DNA of 64,000 nt. It comes from Cyclonatronum proteinivorum. Its GTDB lineage: Bacteria > Bacteroidota > Rhodothermia > Balneolales > Cyclonatronaceae. Position numbers and translations under genes: made by a program. Position 1 is the first letter of the stretch, and each line of letters begins with the position of its first letter. Positions 47,556-58,114 of the stretch are shown in pieces. The DNA is taken from NCBI RefSeq assembly GCF_003353065.1, contig NZ_CP027806.1, positions 3,802,501 through 3,866,500 of the forward strand, in the 5' to 3' direction. The notes under the pieces were generated by a model. That model was not told where the DNA came from. It searched no databases and saw only the letters and a list, made by a program, of their open reading frames with translations.

Positions 47556-50500
47556 TTACGCCAGCTCATTATTTACATTTCTGAGTTTGGCCAGGTATGA
47601 GGTTCGTGGCCTGATGTTGATTTCTTCCAGCATCACGTAGTTTCTGTCGTTGCGTTTAGTCCGTGATATAATGCTGTTATCGTCAGTTAAGTCACCAAAA
47701 GTAATCGCCTGTGAAGGACATGCCTGCTGACAAGCTGTTTTAACTGTACCGTCAGCCGGTTTAATCGAGTTACCGGTAGCATTCTTGGTTGCGATCTTGG
47801 CTCTGTTGATACGTTGCACACAATAGGTACACTTCTCCATCACCCCTCTGAAACGAACAGATACATCCGGGTTCATTGCCATCTGAATAATATCCGGATC
47901 ATCATCCATTTCGAGCCAGTTTTTAGCATAGTTGAAGAAGCTAAAACGTCTGACTTTGAACGGACAGTTGTTTGAACAGTAACGCGTACCAATACACTGA
48001 TTATAGGTCATCTGATTCAGACCGTCATCACTGTGGGTTGTTGCTGCAACCGGACAAACCATTTCGCAGGGCGCCTGCTCGCAGTGCATACAGGGGATGG
48101 GCTGATGAATAACCTGCGGGTCTTCCTGATCACCTGAGAAATAGCGGTCAATCCGTATCCAGTGCATCTCCCGATTGCGAACAACTTCACGTTTTCCAAT
48201 AACCGGGATGTTATTCTCGGCCTGACAAGCAATGGTACAAACACCGCATCCTGTACAGGCGTTAAGATCTATCGCCATGCCCCATTGCGGCTGATGGCTC
48301 GGGAAAATCTGATCGTTAAACAGGTTAACCGGATGTCCGTCTTCCTCACGACGCCCTGGCACATATACCTTGTCGGCAGCGATTCGCGGATCTTCCTTAT
48401 ACTCTTCTAAAGTTGCCTCACGCGCCAGTGGACGCCCTTCCATCGAATGGTGATTTTGGGTACACGCAATCGGGAAATTTCTGCGGGCTACTTCCATCGA
48501 GACAGATTCAGCCGCGACCAGTGAGGCCGTGGTAAACCCTACATAGGCATTGTGACCAATATCATCCGCTACCCGGCCGACAGAAGTTCTGCCGTAACCA
48601 ACATTAATGGTGATACTGTTGTCTGCATGTCCGGGCAGAATCCATGCCGGCATTTGGAAGGTTGTTCCATTTACCGTGATGTTAAGAAGATCATAATCCG
48701 TTTCCCCGAACTTACGCTCACGGACACCAAAACGGCTTGCCGTAGCCGGGCTCATCGCGGCGACGTTATCCCACGTAATCTTGGTGATAGGATCCGGAAG
48801 CTCCTGAAGCCAGCCGTTGTTAGCATAGCGACCGTCAAATAATTTGCGGTCTGGTTTCAGCACCATTTCGATACGATCAGGATCTGTTACGCTGATGTCC
48901 TGAAGCATACTCTGCATCGCAGTACCAAAGCCTGAGGTCAGAGAAGCTGTTGCAGCCTGGAAACGGGTGCCGCTGTAAATGCCATCATGGATGGTTTTTT
49001 CCCAGTTCGTCTGAAAATCAGTAGGGAATACTGACTGCCATGTTTCCCGAACAATGTCGAAACACTCCCGGCTTTCGCCATGCAATATTGCGCTTAAAAA
49101 CTCAGTCTCACACTTACTTCCAAACAGCGGCTGAATGGTGGGCTGAATTACGGAAAGATGACCTCTGTAATCAGCTACATCTCCCCAGTATTCCAGGTAG
49201 TGTGCGCGCGGTACGTGCCAGGTGGCTTTTGACGATGTTTCATCAACATGATTCGACAAATGGATGGTTGTATCAACCTGATCCATCAGGGAAGCGAAAT
49301 CTATTGAAGAAGGCGCGTTAAACACAGGATTGCCCCCAACAAGTACAACCGTATCTACCTGACCATTTTGTACGGCTTCAGCTACGCGTGCGAGTGCGTC
49401 GGGATCATAAGAGCTGTCATGGTAAGGCACCTGAACGTATTCAACTGTTTCACCGGAATTACCAAGGGCGGTGTTTATGGCAGCGACCATTGCGTGTACC
49501 GCTACACTGTTCTGTTCACCAGCGGCGATGATTGATTTGCCGCGATTTGCCAACAGCTCCTGAGCCAGCACGCTTACCCACATGTGCTGACTAAATTCAT
49601 TGCTCACACCACTTAGTGCAGAAAGGCCATTAACTGATTCTGAGAGTTTGCTTCCCAGGGCAGCAACAAATGCAGGTAAATCGCCTGCTTTTAGTCTCAG
49701 GCGGTGATCAGCGTTTGAGCCGGTTACGCTCAGATCATTTTCGACAACATAAAGACGGTTCATTGAGTCTTCTGAGGATTCAACCCGCCGACGGTTGGCA
49801 TAATCGAGGTTGCAGCGCACCATATCGGGTGCAAGACCCATGAAATCAAAATCCAGCGAAACAACCACATCGGCATTTGCGAAGTGATAAACCGGACGAA
49901 GTTTGCGACCGAATGCTGTTTCAGTACCGGCTAAAACATTATGTGGACCAAAAGGCTCATAGGTTGCCCACATCGCGTTAGGGAAGGTACTGAGAAGCTC
50001 TGATTTCAGTCTGTTTACAGAGGGCGAGCCGCTTGCTTCACTTACAAATGCGATTCCTCTGTTTCTGATGGAAAAATGATCTGCACAGAATGATGTAAAT
50101 GCTTCCCAATCAGACCTTTCACCGTTATTTCGCACAAAGCGGGAGCGGTCAGGATCATAGAGATCAAGAATAGAAGACTGCTGGAAAATATTGGTTGCAC
50201 CTTTACTGGAATCATGATCCGGATTCCCTTCTACTTTTGTTGGTCTTCCTTCATTTGTTGTTAAAAGAACACCAACACCGTAGTCCTGAAACGGCACTGC
50301 AGAAGCATATTCGAGCGGGATTCCACCAACAATTTCTTCGGGCTGCTTGTGATAGGGCAACAGCTTCTGAACAGGCTTACGGCATGCAGCAAATCCTGCA
50401 AGTGCAACGGAAGCACCCATGATTTGCAGAAAGTTCTTTCTGGAGTACCCGTCCCGGAGCTCACTTGCTCCTTCTGGAAATTCACGGCTTACATATTCTT

Positions 50501-50567
50501 TATAGGCTTCATTCTGAGAGAGTTCCTGCAGACTGCGCCAATACGTTTTTTGCTTAGTACTTGACAT
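47556..50567 (-). CDS. actB: ACIII subunit ActB (molybdopterin-like domain plus Fe-S domain)
   Basis: A 1003-residue periplasmic subunit. The N-terminal region has a Tat-like segment without a full twin-arginine ([18 protein letters not shown]) and a cysteine that could be lipidated. Residues about 60-720 resemble the molybdopterin oxidoreductase fold, which lacks the cofactor in known ACIII. The C-terminal part (about 740-960) carries four ferredoxin-like cysteine motifs: [38 protein letters not shown] with CTYCVQRI, and CQQACP. These hold three [4Fe-4S] and one [3Fe-4S] clusters in the structures of the family. It follows actA after 33 bases. Confidence 0.95.
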   Translation of the reverse strand: MSSTKQKTYWRSLQELSQNEAYKEYVSREFPEGASELRDGYSRKNFLQIMGASVALAGFAACRKPVQKLLPYHKQPEEIVGGIPLEYASAVPFQDYGVGVLLTTNEGRPTKVEGNPDHDSSKGATNIFQQSSILDLYDPDRSRFVRNNGERSDWEAFTSFCADHFSIRNRGIAFVSEASGSPSVNRLKSELLSTFPNAMWATYEPFGPHNVLAGTETAFGRKLRPVYHFANADVVVSLDFDFMGLAPDMVRCNLDYANRRRVESSEDSMNRLYVVENDLSVTGSNADHRLRLKAGDLPAFVAALGSKLSESVNGLSALSGVSNEFSQHMWVSVLAQELLANRGKSIIAAGEQNSVAVHAMVAAINTALGNSGETVEYVQVPYHDSSYDPDALARVAEAVQNGQVDTVVLVGGNPVFNAPSSIDFASLMDQVDTTIHLSNHVDETSSKATWHVPRAHYLEYWGDVADYRGHLSVIQPTIQPLFGSKCETEFLSAILHGESRECFDIVRETWQSVFPTDFQTNWEKTIHDGIYSGTRFQAATASLTSGFGTAMQSMLQDISVTDPDRIEMVLKPDRKLFDGRYANNGWLQELPDPITKITWDNVAAMSPATASRFGVRERKFGETDYDLLNITVNGTTFQMPAWILPGHADNSITINVGYGRTSVGRVADDIGHNAYVGFTTASLVAAESVSMEVARRNFPIACTQNHHSMEGRPLAREATLEEYKEDPRIAADKVYVPGRREEDGHPVNLFNDQIFPSHQPQWGMAIDLNACTGCGVCTIACQAENNIPVIGKREVVRNREMHWIRIDRYFSGDQEDPQVIHQPIPCMHCEQAPCEMVCPVAATTHSDDGLNQMTYNQCIGTRYCSNNCPFKVRRFSFFNYAKNWLEMDDDPDIIQMAMNPDVSVRFRGVMEKCTYCVQRINRAKIATKNATGNSIKPADGTVKTACQQACPSQAITFGDLTDDNSIISRTKRNDRNYVMLEEINIRPRTSYLAKLRNVNNELA

Positions 50568-50600
50568 TCCGGATAATTAAGCTTTTTAGAAAGTTAGGCC

Positions 50601-51248
50601 TTAGCGATGGCACGCGTTACAGTAAATTGGCGGAGCGATATTCTTCTTCGAAATCACCATCTGTGCAAACTCAAAATGGTTCTCTTCGGGCTCCCAGGCC
50701 ATATTTGTTACTTCTTCTACAGGTCTCAGATAGGGAGCCGGGTTGTTATGGCAATCAAGACACCATCCCATACTCAGCGGCTCAGCCTGCATAACAACTT
50801 CCATTCTGTCAACCCTCCCATGGCAAGTTGCACAGCCCACACCCACATTCACGTGAGCGCTGTGGTTGAAATATGCAAATCCAGCCAATTTGTGGATGTG
50901 AACCCATTCAACCGGATTACCCGTATCCCAGCTGTCACGCAGGGGCTGTAGTTTTTCACTGTCAGTAGCTATCTGCACATGACAGGTCATACAGGTTTCT
51001 GTTGAAGGGATACCAGCACGTGCCGACTCCCAAACAGATGTATGACAGAACTGACAGTCAATACCCAGTTCAGATACATGCAGTCTGTGGCTGTAGTCGA
51101 TAGGCTGTACAGGTGCATAGCCAACTTGCGTAAACTTCGGAGAACCCCAGTACCAGAACCCGAAAATAACTGCAAGGAGTAGCAAATTAACAGATAATAA
51201 AAGCCTTTTAGGGACCTTATTGGACCACTTCGGAAAAAGTTGCGCCAT
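50601..51248 (-). CDS. actA: ACIII subunit ActA (pentaheme cytochrome c)
   Basis: A 215-residue membrane-anchored cytochrome with one helix (about 15-34) and five CxxCH motifs: 65-69, 86-90, 139-143, 163-167 and 210-214. Five hemes are the count expected of ActA, which collects electrons from ActB. It is the first gene of the superoperon. The C-terminal arginine comes directly after the last heme motif. Confidence 0.95.
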   Translation of the reverse strand: MAQLFPKWSNKVPKRLLLSVNLLLLAVIFGFWYWGSPKFTQVGYAPVQPIDYSHRLHVSELGIDCQFCHTSVWESARAGIPSTETCMTCHVQIATDSEKLQPLRDSWDTGNPVEWVHIHKLAGFAYFNHSAHVNVGVGCATCHGRVDRMEVVMQAEPLSMGWCLDCHNNPAPYLRPVEEVTNMAWEPEENHFEFAQMVISKKNIAPPIYCNACHR

Positions 51249-51730
51249 TAGGAATAATTATTTGATTGCACGGATTTTGAAGAACCGTTTGTAAAAATAG
51301 CGTAATTGAATTGCGTAATATACGATACAGCATTGCTCAAACCCCGACCTTTGTAACCCCTGACTGAATTTGAACTCAGTCTAAATTAATTGATCCGGAT
51401 GGAACGCTTGCTCGTAGCTCGAATTAAAAATAACAGCTTTAACTATAAAAACCCACACTATTTACGCATGAATGCGCTTTTAAACCCCTTAATCAGCCAG
51501 CCTGTTTGTATAAATCGTTCTGTTTTAACGTGATACAGTATCCATCTTTTTTTATAGAATTTCATCATATCCCAAATCAATAAATGAATAGCAATATTCG
51601 ATTATTGCTATTCATTTATTGATATACTATTTAACCCTTTGCCGGACTTCAACATAATAGATCGTGGATAACATCCGGACTATTCCCCCTTTTCCTACGC
51701 TCTGAAGGGCGATCCTCCCTCTGAAGCGTG
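51249..51730. other. Intergenic region upstream of the ACIII-cox operon
   Basis: There is no gene. The AT-rich DNA next to 51248 should hold the actA promoter. The far side holds a 21-bp perfect palindrome (51576-51623) described separately. Confidence 0.55.
51576..51623. repeat. 21-bp perfect inverted repeat with six-base loop
   Basis: Positions 51576-51596 and 51603-51623 are exact reverse complements around ttcgat. The stem is very AT-rich (about 24% G+C). It lies 108 bases after the RND permease stop and is not followed by an obvious U-tract on either strand, so the terminator role is uncertain. Confidence 0.75.
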
Positions 51731-54700
51731 TCAGCCAGCCTGAGATTGCGGCACGGCGGCTTTTTCTGCTGAAGGCCTGAAGGAAACAAGGTAGGCTCTC
51801 ACACGCTCAATCGCTTGATTCGCTGATACATATACAACAGGAATCAGGAAAAGGGTGATGAGTGTTGAAGCGGTCAGACCACCAATTACAACCCGCGCAA
51901 GTGAAGCCTGAAGCTCACCGCCTGCACCTATGCCAATTGAGAGCGGGATGAGGGCCAGGATGGTGGTAAAAGTAGTGAGCAAAATGGGTCGAAGCCTCAG
52001 CCGGCCTGCTTCAACAACGGCTTCTTTAATACTTAGCTTTTGTTCACGTCTCATCAGGTTGATATAATCGACCAGTACAATTGCATTGTTGACCACAATT
52101 CCTAACAGCATCATTACCCCCATCAGGCTTTGCAGGTTCATGGTCGTATTGGTGAGAATCATGGTTGGCACGACGCCTACAATTGCAACCGGCACGGAGA
52201 ACATCACGATCAGGGGGTCAAGGAAGCGTTCAAACTGAGCTGCCATGACCATGTAAATGAGAAGCAAAGCCATAATGATTGCCAGATTGAAATCACGCTG
52301 CGCCCGCTGCTGCTCTTCGTACTCCCCGCCGAAATAAATCGAAAAACCATCCGGCAGCGGAATCTCTGCAAGATCAGAACGGATCCGGTCCACGGCCGTC
52401 CCTAAAGGTACACCGCTTTCGAGATTAGCTGTTATGAAAGTGACCCGCTGACCGTTGATACGGTTGATATTGGTCGGGCCACGCTCCGGAACCTGCTCGG
52501 CTACGGTTGAAATGGGTACGATATCCCCCTGCGCGGTGCGGACATTAATGTTATCAATATCGTGAATGCTTACCCTGTCTTCGGGTCTCAGGCGTACGGT
52601 GATGGGTATTTCCTCTCCGTCCATTCGAAATACGCCTGCCCGGCGGCCACCAACGTTCGACTGTATTGCTGCTCCGAGATCCTGCGCTGAGATACCAAGT
52701 CTTGACATCCGCTCGCGGTCAAATCTGATATTCTGCTCCGGCCGCCCTTCACGCACACGGGCCCAAACGTCAGCGACGCCTTCAATATCCTCAATGCGAT
52801 CGCGAATCATCAGGGCAAGCTCTTCGGCTGTTTCAAGGTTGAAACCCCGCAGCTGTATCGCCACAGATTCGGTATCGTCCCCCCCTCCGGAACTGAAAAC
52901 CCTGCGCAGTACCCAGAGTCCGGTTCTTGCATTCACACGTATTTCAGCACCGGGGATTGTTCCTGCGAGGCGCTCTCTTATTTCGTCGGCCAGCGCATTG
53001 GCGGACTGTGTACGGTCGGCATAATCCACCAAGGTGAGATCGATACGGGCATTTCCGTTCCGGGCCTCTCGTGTGATGTACCGCACATCGGTCATCGGCA
53101 CAATACTGTCAACAATGGCATTAAGTTCCTGCATATACTCATAGATGATGGCGATATTTGTGCCGCCATCCATGTTCATGCTGATGCGAATTTCATCGGC
53201 CTCAGTCTGCGGAGCAAGCTCGAAGGGAATGTCCGGAAGCTTGTAGAATGCGAGCGCAACCAGCACCGCGGTCACGGTAACGATGGTTCCCTTAAATCGC
53301 AGGGCTGTTCCAACGCCGTGTGCATAGGCGTTTTCAAATCGTGCCATAAACTGCTGCCAGCGCGGACGCTTGCTTATATCCGGATGGTCCGGCTCAACCT
53401 TCAGATATTTACTCGAGAGCATGGGTACGAGCGTTAGCGCCACCAACAGCGAACACAACAAAGAGAATACCACAACAAGCGCTAACTCTTGAAACATCAT
53501 ACCGGTAACGGTAGTCATAAAGACAACCGGCAGGAAAATCACTGAGGTTGTAAGGGTACTTGCAACAATGGCACCGGCAACCTGTTTCGTACCGATAAGC
53601 GCGCTTTTCTTCTTGCCCTTACCATTTTGCCGCTGCCGCACAATATTTTCAAGAACTACAATGGCATTATCTACAATAAGACCCACACCGAGCGCAAGTC
53701 CGCCGAAACTCATCTGATTCAAAGTCAGGCCGCCGAAGTACAAAAGTCCGAAGGTAGCAATGATGGATATCGGGATTGTAATTCCGATAATCATCGTAGC
53801 TGAGCCATTGCGGAGGAAGGAAAACAACACGATGATGGCAAGTATCCCGCCCCAAATGGCTGCATTCCGAACATTGTCTATCGACTGATTGATGTAGTCA
53901 CTCTGGTCTGTAATGACGCGCAGCTCAAGGTCTGACCTTTCCAGGTTTACCCGCCTCACCTCTTCATGTACCTGTCGGGCAACGGCGACGGTGTTGGCGC
54001 CGCTTTGCTTACGCAAGCCCATCCGGATGGTGGGACGGTTGTCTATCTCCACATACCGGTTGATTTCCTGATACCCGAACGTTACCTGCGCAACATCACC
54101 CACCCGAATCGGCACCCCATCTACGGTGGTGATGATCGTATTCTGAACATCTTCAACTTCTCTGAACTCCCCCAGGGTGCGAACATAAAGGTCATTTAAC
54201 CCTTCCTTTATGTTTCCTCCAGGCAGGTTTACATTTTCACGACCAATGGCATTTACGACATCATTTGCCGTAATATTAGACGATGTAAGCCGCTCCCGTA
54301 TCAAATCCACATGAATTTCACGGTAAACCCCGCCCCATACATCAATGGAACCGATACCCGGTATTTGTTCAAAACGCTTGCCGATTTCACGCTCCAAAAT
54401 GCGGGTAAGCTCAGACATTTCCCGATCAGAAATGGCGCCGATGACTACGATTGGGGCATCATTAGGGTCGAAGCGCCAGATACGCGGGGGATCAACTTCC
54501 GGCGGCAGGCTGCGCCTTACGCGGTCGAGTGCGGCACGAACATCATTGGTAGCCTCGTCCAGATTGGTACCCTGCGCAAAATGAAGGGTCACCCGACTGT
54601 TGCCCTCGCTCGAGTTGGAATTCACACGATCAATATTCGGCACGCCCGCAATGGCATTTTCAATCTGATCTGTGATAATGCGCTCCATTTCCTCCGGACC

Positions 54701-54862
54701 GACATTGTCGTAGTTAACCGCGATCGTAAGCTGCGGATATTCTATGGGAGGAAGCAAATCAACCGGAAGCATCCGGAAGCCGATAATTCCCAAGGTGATC
54801 ACAATGAGGTAAATCATTGCGGTTGCAATGGGGCGTGAGACCGCTTTAGCCGATAGTGACAT
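51731..54862 (-). CDS. RND efflux transporter permease (HAE1/AcrB family)
   Basis: A 1043-residue inner-membrane proton-driven pump with the 12-helix RND layout. It starts LSAKAVSRPIATAMIYL. Two large periplasmic loops lie between helices 1-2 and 7-8. The fourth helix has GLALGVGLIVDNAIVVLENI, with the pair of aspartates/asparagine typical of RND proton relays, and late segments FGGEYEEQQRAQRDF and GVMMLLGIVVNNAIVLVDYI are conserved. The adaptor gene lies 57 bases upstream; no TolC-type channel is present in the window. Substrates are unknown. Confidence 0.94.
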   Translation of the reverse strand: MSLSAKAVSRPIATAMIYLIVITLGIIGFRMLPVDLLPPIEYPQLTIAVNYDNVGPEEMERIITDQIENAIAGVPNIDRVNSNSSEGNSRVTLHFAQGTNLDEATNDVRAALDRVRRSLPPEVDPPRIWRFDPNDAPIVVIGAISDREMSELTRILEREIGKRFEQIPGIGSIDVWGGVYREIHVDLIRERLTSSNITANDVVNAIGRENVNLPGGNIKEGLNDLYVRTLGEFREVEDVQNTIITTVDGVPIRVGDVAQVTFGYQEINRYVEIDNRPTIRMGLRKQSGANTVAVARQVHEEVRRVNLERSDLELRVITDQSDYINQSIDNVRNAAIWGGILAIIVLFSFLRNGSATMIIGITIPISIIATFGLLYFGGLTLNQMSFGGLALGVGLIVDNAIVVLENIVRQRQNGKGKKKSALIGTKQVAGAIVASTLTTSVIFLPVVFMTTVTGMMFQELALVVVFSLLCSLLVALTLVPMLSSKYLKVEPDHPDISKRPRWQQFMARFENAYAHGVGTALRFKGTIVTVTAVLVALAFYKLPDIPFELAPQTEADEIRISMNMDGGTNIAIIYEYMQELNAIVDSIVPMTDVRYITREARNGNARIDLTLVDYADRTQSANALADEIRERLAGTIPGAEIRVNARTGLWVLRRVFSSGGGDDTESVAIQLRGFNLETAEELALMIRDRIEDIEGVADVWARVREGRPEQNIRFDRERMSRLGISAQDLGAAIQSNVGGRRAGVFRMDGEEIPITVRLRPEDRVSIHDIDNINVRTAQGDIVPISTVAEQVPERGPTNINRINGQRVTFITANLESGVPLGTAVDRIRSDLAEIPLPDGFSIYFGGEYEEQQRAQRDFNLAIIMALLLIYMVMAAQFERFLDPLIVMFSVPVAIVGVVPTMILTNTTMNLQSLMGVMMLLGIVVNNAIVLVDYINLMRREQKLSIKEAVVEAGRLRLRPILLTTFTTILALIPLSIGIGAGGELQASLARVVIGGLTASTLITLFLIPVVYVSANQAIERVRAYLVSFRPSAEKAAVPQSQAG

Positions 54863-54919
54863 ATTACAAAGAGTGGTTCAGTTCAGATTAAAAATTATGA
54901 AGCCGGGGTATTATGATTC

Positions 54920-56263
54920 TTACACATCATTGGCTATGCCATTGGTATTGGCCAGCTTTCTGCGGATCATATCCAGTAAATCCCTGTTTTGCAATTGCTG
55001 CAGCTCAAGCATGCGATCCCAATCCGTAAGGCGTACGCGCGCTTCTTCCCTGCCGGAGGCCAGTAAATTCTGCCCTATCGTAACAACAAGATCGCCTGCC
55101 TGTATGCCGCTAACCCCGGATACCTGCCTGCCCTGCGCTACTATGGTAACGGGCATAAAAGCCATGCCTGTAGGACCGATAATAGGACTTCCTTCCGCTG
55201 TGTCAACCTGCTCACCAAGCTCTGTAAGCGTTGCACGGTCTGCAACAAAAACGCCTCTGCGGCCATCGTTAGGATTGGTAAACAGTGCTGTATTAGGAAT
55301 GAGTACGGCCTGCTCGCTTTCCCCGTAGAGAATGTCGATGGTTACAAACATACCGGAACGAAGAAGACCGTCCGGGTTACTGAGCTCAATTTCTGCTTCA
55401 GTTGAGTTTGTGACGGGGTTAATAAAAGGCGAAATACGGGTGAGGGTAGTTTGAATAACTTCGCCGCCGAATGCAGGAGATGTAATGTTTACCGTCTGCC
55501 CGGGCTGAATGTAACTCAGCATGCGCTCGGTGAGCGAAATCCGGATATTCATCATTCGGGTATCGCCGATTTCAAACATGCGCGTCGATGGGCTGGCGAG
55601 CTGACCGACTTCGACATGACGCGTACCCACAAACCCATTTGTAGGTGCGCGGACTACGGTATTCTCAAGATCAGAGCGGCGCTCTTCCAGCACTGATGCG
55701 GCCTGTGACTGCTGTGCAAGCGTAAGCTGATGGGCAGCTTCTGCCGCTTCGACTTCAGCTTCAAGCTGTTCTACTTCAAGTTCACTTTCGAGATTGCGTA
55801 CGCTTAGGGTTTGTACGCGGGATAGCCGTGATTCAAGCCGCTGCACATTGGCCCGCGCCTGCCGTACCTGCGCATCTGCGATCTGAAGTCCGGCTTCTGC
55901 CTGTCGTACCCGTTCACGGGCTTCGGTATCCCGCAATTTCACAAGAGGCTGCCCGCGCTGCACCTGATCTCCGCTGTTTACCAGGATTTCAGTTATGGGT
56001 GCGGTGATTTCCGGAAAGACTTCCGCCTGATTACGTGCTCGCACAACGCCGGTCAGGCGTTCCTCTAAGGGCAATGAACCCATTACAGTAGGTATCACTT
56101 CGACTGTCGGAACATGCCCACCCCTGCGTTGCGTCTGATTTTCATCTTCGCTGCTGCAAGCCATAGCCCCCAATAGAATACATGCGACAAACAGCGATGG
56201 GTATAATTTCTTTTGTATAGTCACTTGAGAATAAAATGATTGAATGTTTTGTTGTTGCAACAA
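54920..56263 (-). CDS. RND efflux periplasmic adaptor (membrane fusion lipoprotein)
   Basis: A 447-residue adaptor. The signal peptide ends in a lipobox LGAMAC (about residue 36). A GTG 13 codons downstream (VTIQKKLYPSLF, at 56224) would give a shorter and more typical lipoprotein signal, so the start is uncertain. The mature protein has the lipoyl half-motifs (PEITAPITEILVNSGDQVQRGQPLV and VVRAPTNGFVGTRHVEVGQL), a helical hairpin in between (about 105-190, coiled coil), and beta-barrel and membrane-proximal domains. It pairs with the permease downstream. Confidence 0.92.
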   Translation of the reverse strand: MLQQQNIQSFYSQVTIQKKLYPSLFVACILLGAMACSSEDENQTQRRGGHVPTVEVIPTVMGSLPLEERLTGVVRARNQAEVFPEITAPITEILVNSGDQVQRGQPLVKLRDTEARERVRQAEAGLQIADAQVRQARANVQRLESRLSRVQTLSVRNLESELEVEQLEAEVEAAEAAHQLTLAQQSQAASVLEERRSDLENTVVRAPTNGFVGTRHVEVGQLASPSTRMFEIGDTRMMNIRISLTERMLSYIQPGQTVNITSPAFGGEVIQTTLTRISPFINPVTNSTEAEIELSNPDGLLRSGMFVTIDILYGESEQAVLIPNTALFTNPNDGRRGVFVADRATLTELGEQVDTAEGSPIIGPTGMAFMPVTIVAQGRQVSGVSGIQAGDLVVTIGQNLLASGREEARVRLTDWDRMLELQQLQNRDLLDMIRRKLANTNGIANDV

Positions 56264-56589
56264 ATGTTTTACGCTACCTTAATTCTCAAACTTGCGATTT
56301 AGTTTGATTGGTGCTGTAAAAGCTTTTTAAGCGCCTTTTAAAGTAAAAGTAACTGTGCCGCACGACACAGCATTTTTTATAGTTGAATTATGTATCAAAA
56401 GGTCATAGGGTGCTTATATTAGCACATCGCTAAACCGTAATGTGTACTGAGTTGCTTTTACTTTCTGATTGTCTGTTTCAGTGACATTCAGGACTTATCA
56501 GCGTTATTTTCGCAACAATGATCCCCGTTTAGCAGACTTATTTTGGACTCTATGCTTCCGTTTTCACCATAATCTATCTCATTGCCGCT
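56264..56589. other. Divergent gap upstream of the M23 peptidase gene
   Basis: No gene or RNA is recognised. The region separates the minus-strand efflux operon from the plus-strand peptidase and should contain both promoters. It is AT-rich near 56270-56340. Confidence 0.5.
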
Positions 56590-57933
56590 ATGCACGCCTT
56601 GATTTCTGTTCGTGCCCTTTCTTTTACATTTATCCTTTCATCTGTGATGCTTCTGTCGTGCTTTCCGGAAGCCAAGCAACCGTTACCCGAGGAGATACAG
56701 GTAACCACCGAGCTGGCTTCCCTCCCCGCGGAACCAATCAGGATGGACTCTTTCGGGCTACCGGAAGAACTTTTTGAAGTCACCGAGCGACGTGTCCGGA
56801 ACGGCGAAACCCTGTCAGCTATGCTTGCACCCTTCGGACTTGGGAGTCAGCGGGTACACGAAATCGTGCAGGCTTCGCAGGATGTTTTTAATGTGAGGCG
56901 TATCAACTCAGGCAGACCGGTTCATTTTTATGTGAATCCTGAAACCGAAGAGCTTTCCTTTTTTGTCTATGAAAGCAGCAATCGGGAGTATGTCGTTTTT
57001 GACCTGAGTGATGAAGTTTCCGTGCATGTGAGCAGCCGGGAGATCACCCGCAAAACACGGCACATCTCTGGTGAAATCAACGGCTCTCTGTACGTATCTC
57101 TGACGGAACAGGGCGGAAGTCCGGCACTGGTTTCGGCGCTTGCACAGGTTTATGCCTGGCAGGTAGATTTTTACCGGATTCAGCGCGGCGACAGCTTCAC
57201 TGTGGTTTATGAACAGCTTTATATTGATGATGAGCCTGTTGGAATCGGCCGCATCAAAACGGCACACATGAACCACCGCGGGACCGATTATTATGCAGTC
57301 TTCTTTGATCAGGGCGACACCGGACACGGAACTTATTTTGATCTGGAAGGCAACTCCCTTCAGAAAGCTTTTTTGCGTGCTCCGCTTGATTACACCCGCA
57401 TCAGTTCCCGGTTTACGAACCGCCGCTATCATCCGATTCTGCAGCGGAACATGCCGCATCATGGTACCGATTACGCAGCGCCGGTTGGCACGCCCATCCG
57501 CGCGGTTGGTGATGGCGTGATTACGCACGCGGCCTTTGACCGTAACAACGGGAACTACATCCGGATACGGCATAACAGCGTGTACGAAACCGGATATCTG
57601 CACATGAGCCGCATGGCTGCCGGCATGAGACGCGGCACAACCGTACGGCAGGGTCAGGTTATCGGCTACGTTGGCGCGACCGGGCTTGCTACCGGGCCCC
57701 ACCTGTGTTTCCGCTTCTGGCAAAATGGTCAGCCGGTTGATCCCTATCGTGTAGAAATGCCGCCATCCGAGCCGGTTGAGCCGCGCTACCGCTTTCAGTT
57801 TACCGCGGCGAAGCACGCGGCCCTTGTACAGCTTTTCCCGGAGAAACACCTGCACGGCCCGCAACTGCACCTTGCCGCTGCTGACCTGCTGCAACATCCG
57901 GCTGCCCTTCAGTCTCTGGTTTTAGTTCAGTAA
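56590..57933 (+). CDS. M23-family peptidase lipoprotein with Cys in place of a zinc-ligand His
   Basis: A 447-residue cell-wall peptidase-like protein. A signal peptide (about 7-25) ends in lipobox LLSC. A LysM-like or OapA-like N-terminal domain follows (VRNGETLSAMLAPFGL, about 62-77). The LytM/M23 domain spans about 275-400: metal ligands H290 and D294 in HHGTDYAAP, a histidine in GYLHMSRMA, and H371-L-C373 in GPHLCFRFW. Classical M23 enzymes have H-x-H here, so the third ligand is cysteine. It is convergent with the Omp28-like gene. Confidence 0.88.
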   Translation: MHALISVRALSFTFILSSVMLLSCFPEAKQPLPEEIQVTTELASLPAEPIRMDSFGLPEELFEVTERRVRNGETLSAMLAPFGLGSQRVHEIVQASQDVFNVRRINSGRPVHFYVNPETEELSFFVYESSNREYVVFDLSDEVSVHVSSREITRKTRHISGEINGSLYVSLTEQGGSPALVSALAQVYAWQVDFYRIQRGDSFTVVYEQLYIDDEPVGIGRIKTAHMNHRGTDYYAVFFDQGDTGHGTYFDLEGNSLQKAFLRAPLDYTRISSRFTNRRYHPILQRNMPHHGTDYAAPVGTPIRAVGDGVITHAAFDRNNGNYIRIRHNSVYETGYLHMSRMAAGMRRGTTVRQGQVIGYVGATGLATGPHLCFRFWQNGQPVDPYRVEMPPSEPVEPRYRFQFTAAKHAALVQLFPEKHLHGPQLHLAAADLLQHPAALQSLVLVQ

Positions 57934-58114
57934 AACCCTGCGCAGGGTCACTTCATTATTTGAGCCAGGCTTTGATTTCAAAGTCTGGTTTTTTTTGGAC
58001 TGTTGAAAGAGCCCATGATTCCATCTTCAGATCAGTACAGTTTGAAGAAAAAAGGAGTTTGGGACAGCGCAGGGTTAACCCGGATCTTTCAGACACGAAT
58101 ATGACAAGGCACGA

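Noticed and set aside
47556-50567. ActB as an active molybdenum oxidoreductase
   Set aside because: The gene context (actA, actC-F) and fused Fe-S domain identify ACIII, whose ActB carries no molybdopterin in known structures.
56908-57897. Long minus-strand frame inside the M23 peptidase gene
   Set aside because: It is antisense to clear LytM motifs and has no domain of its own.
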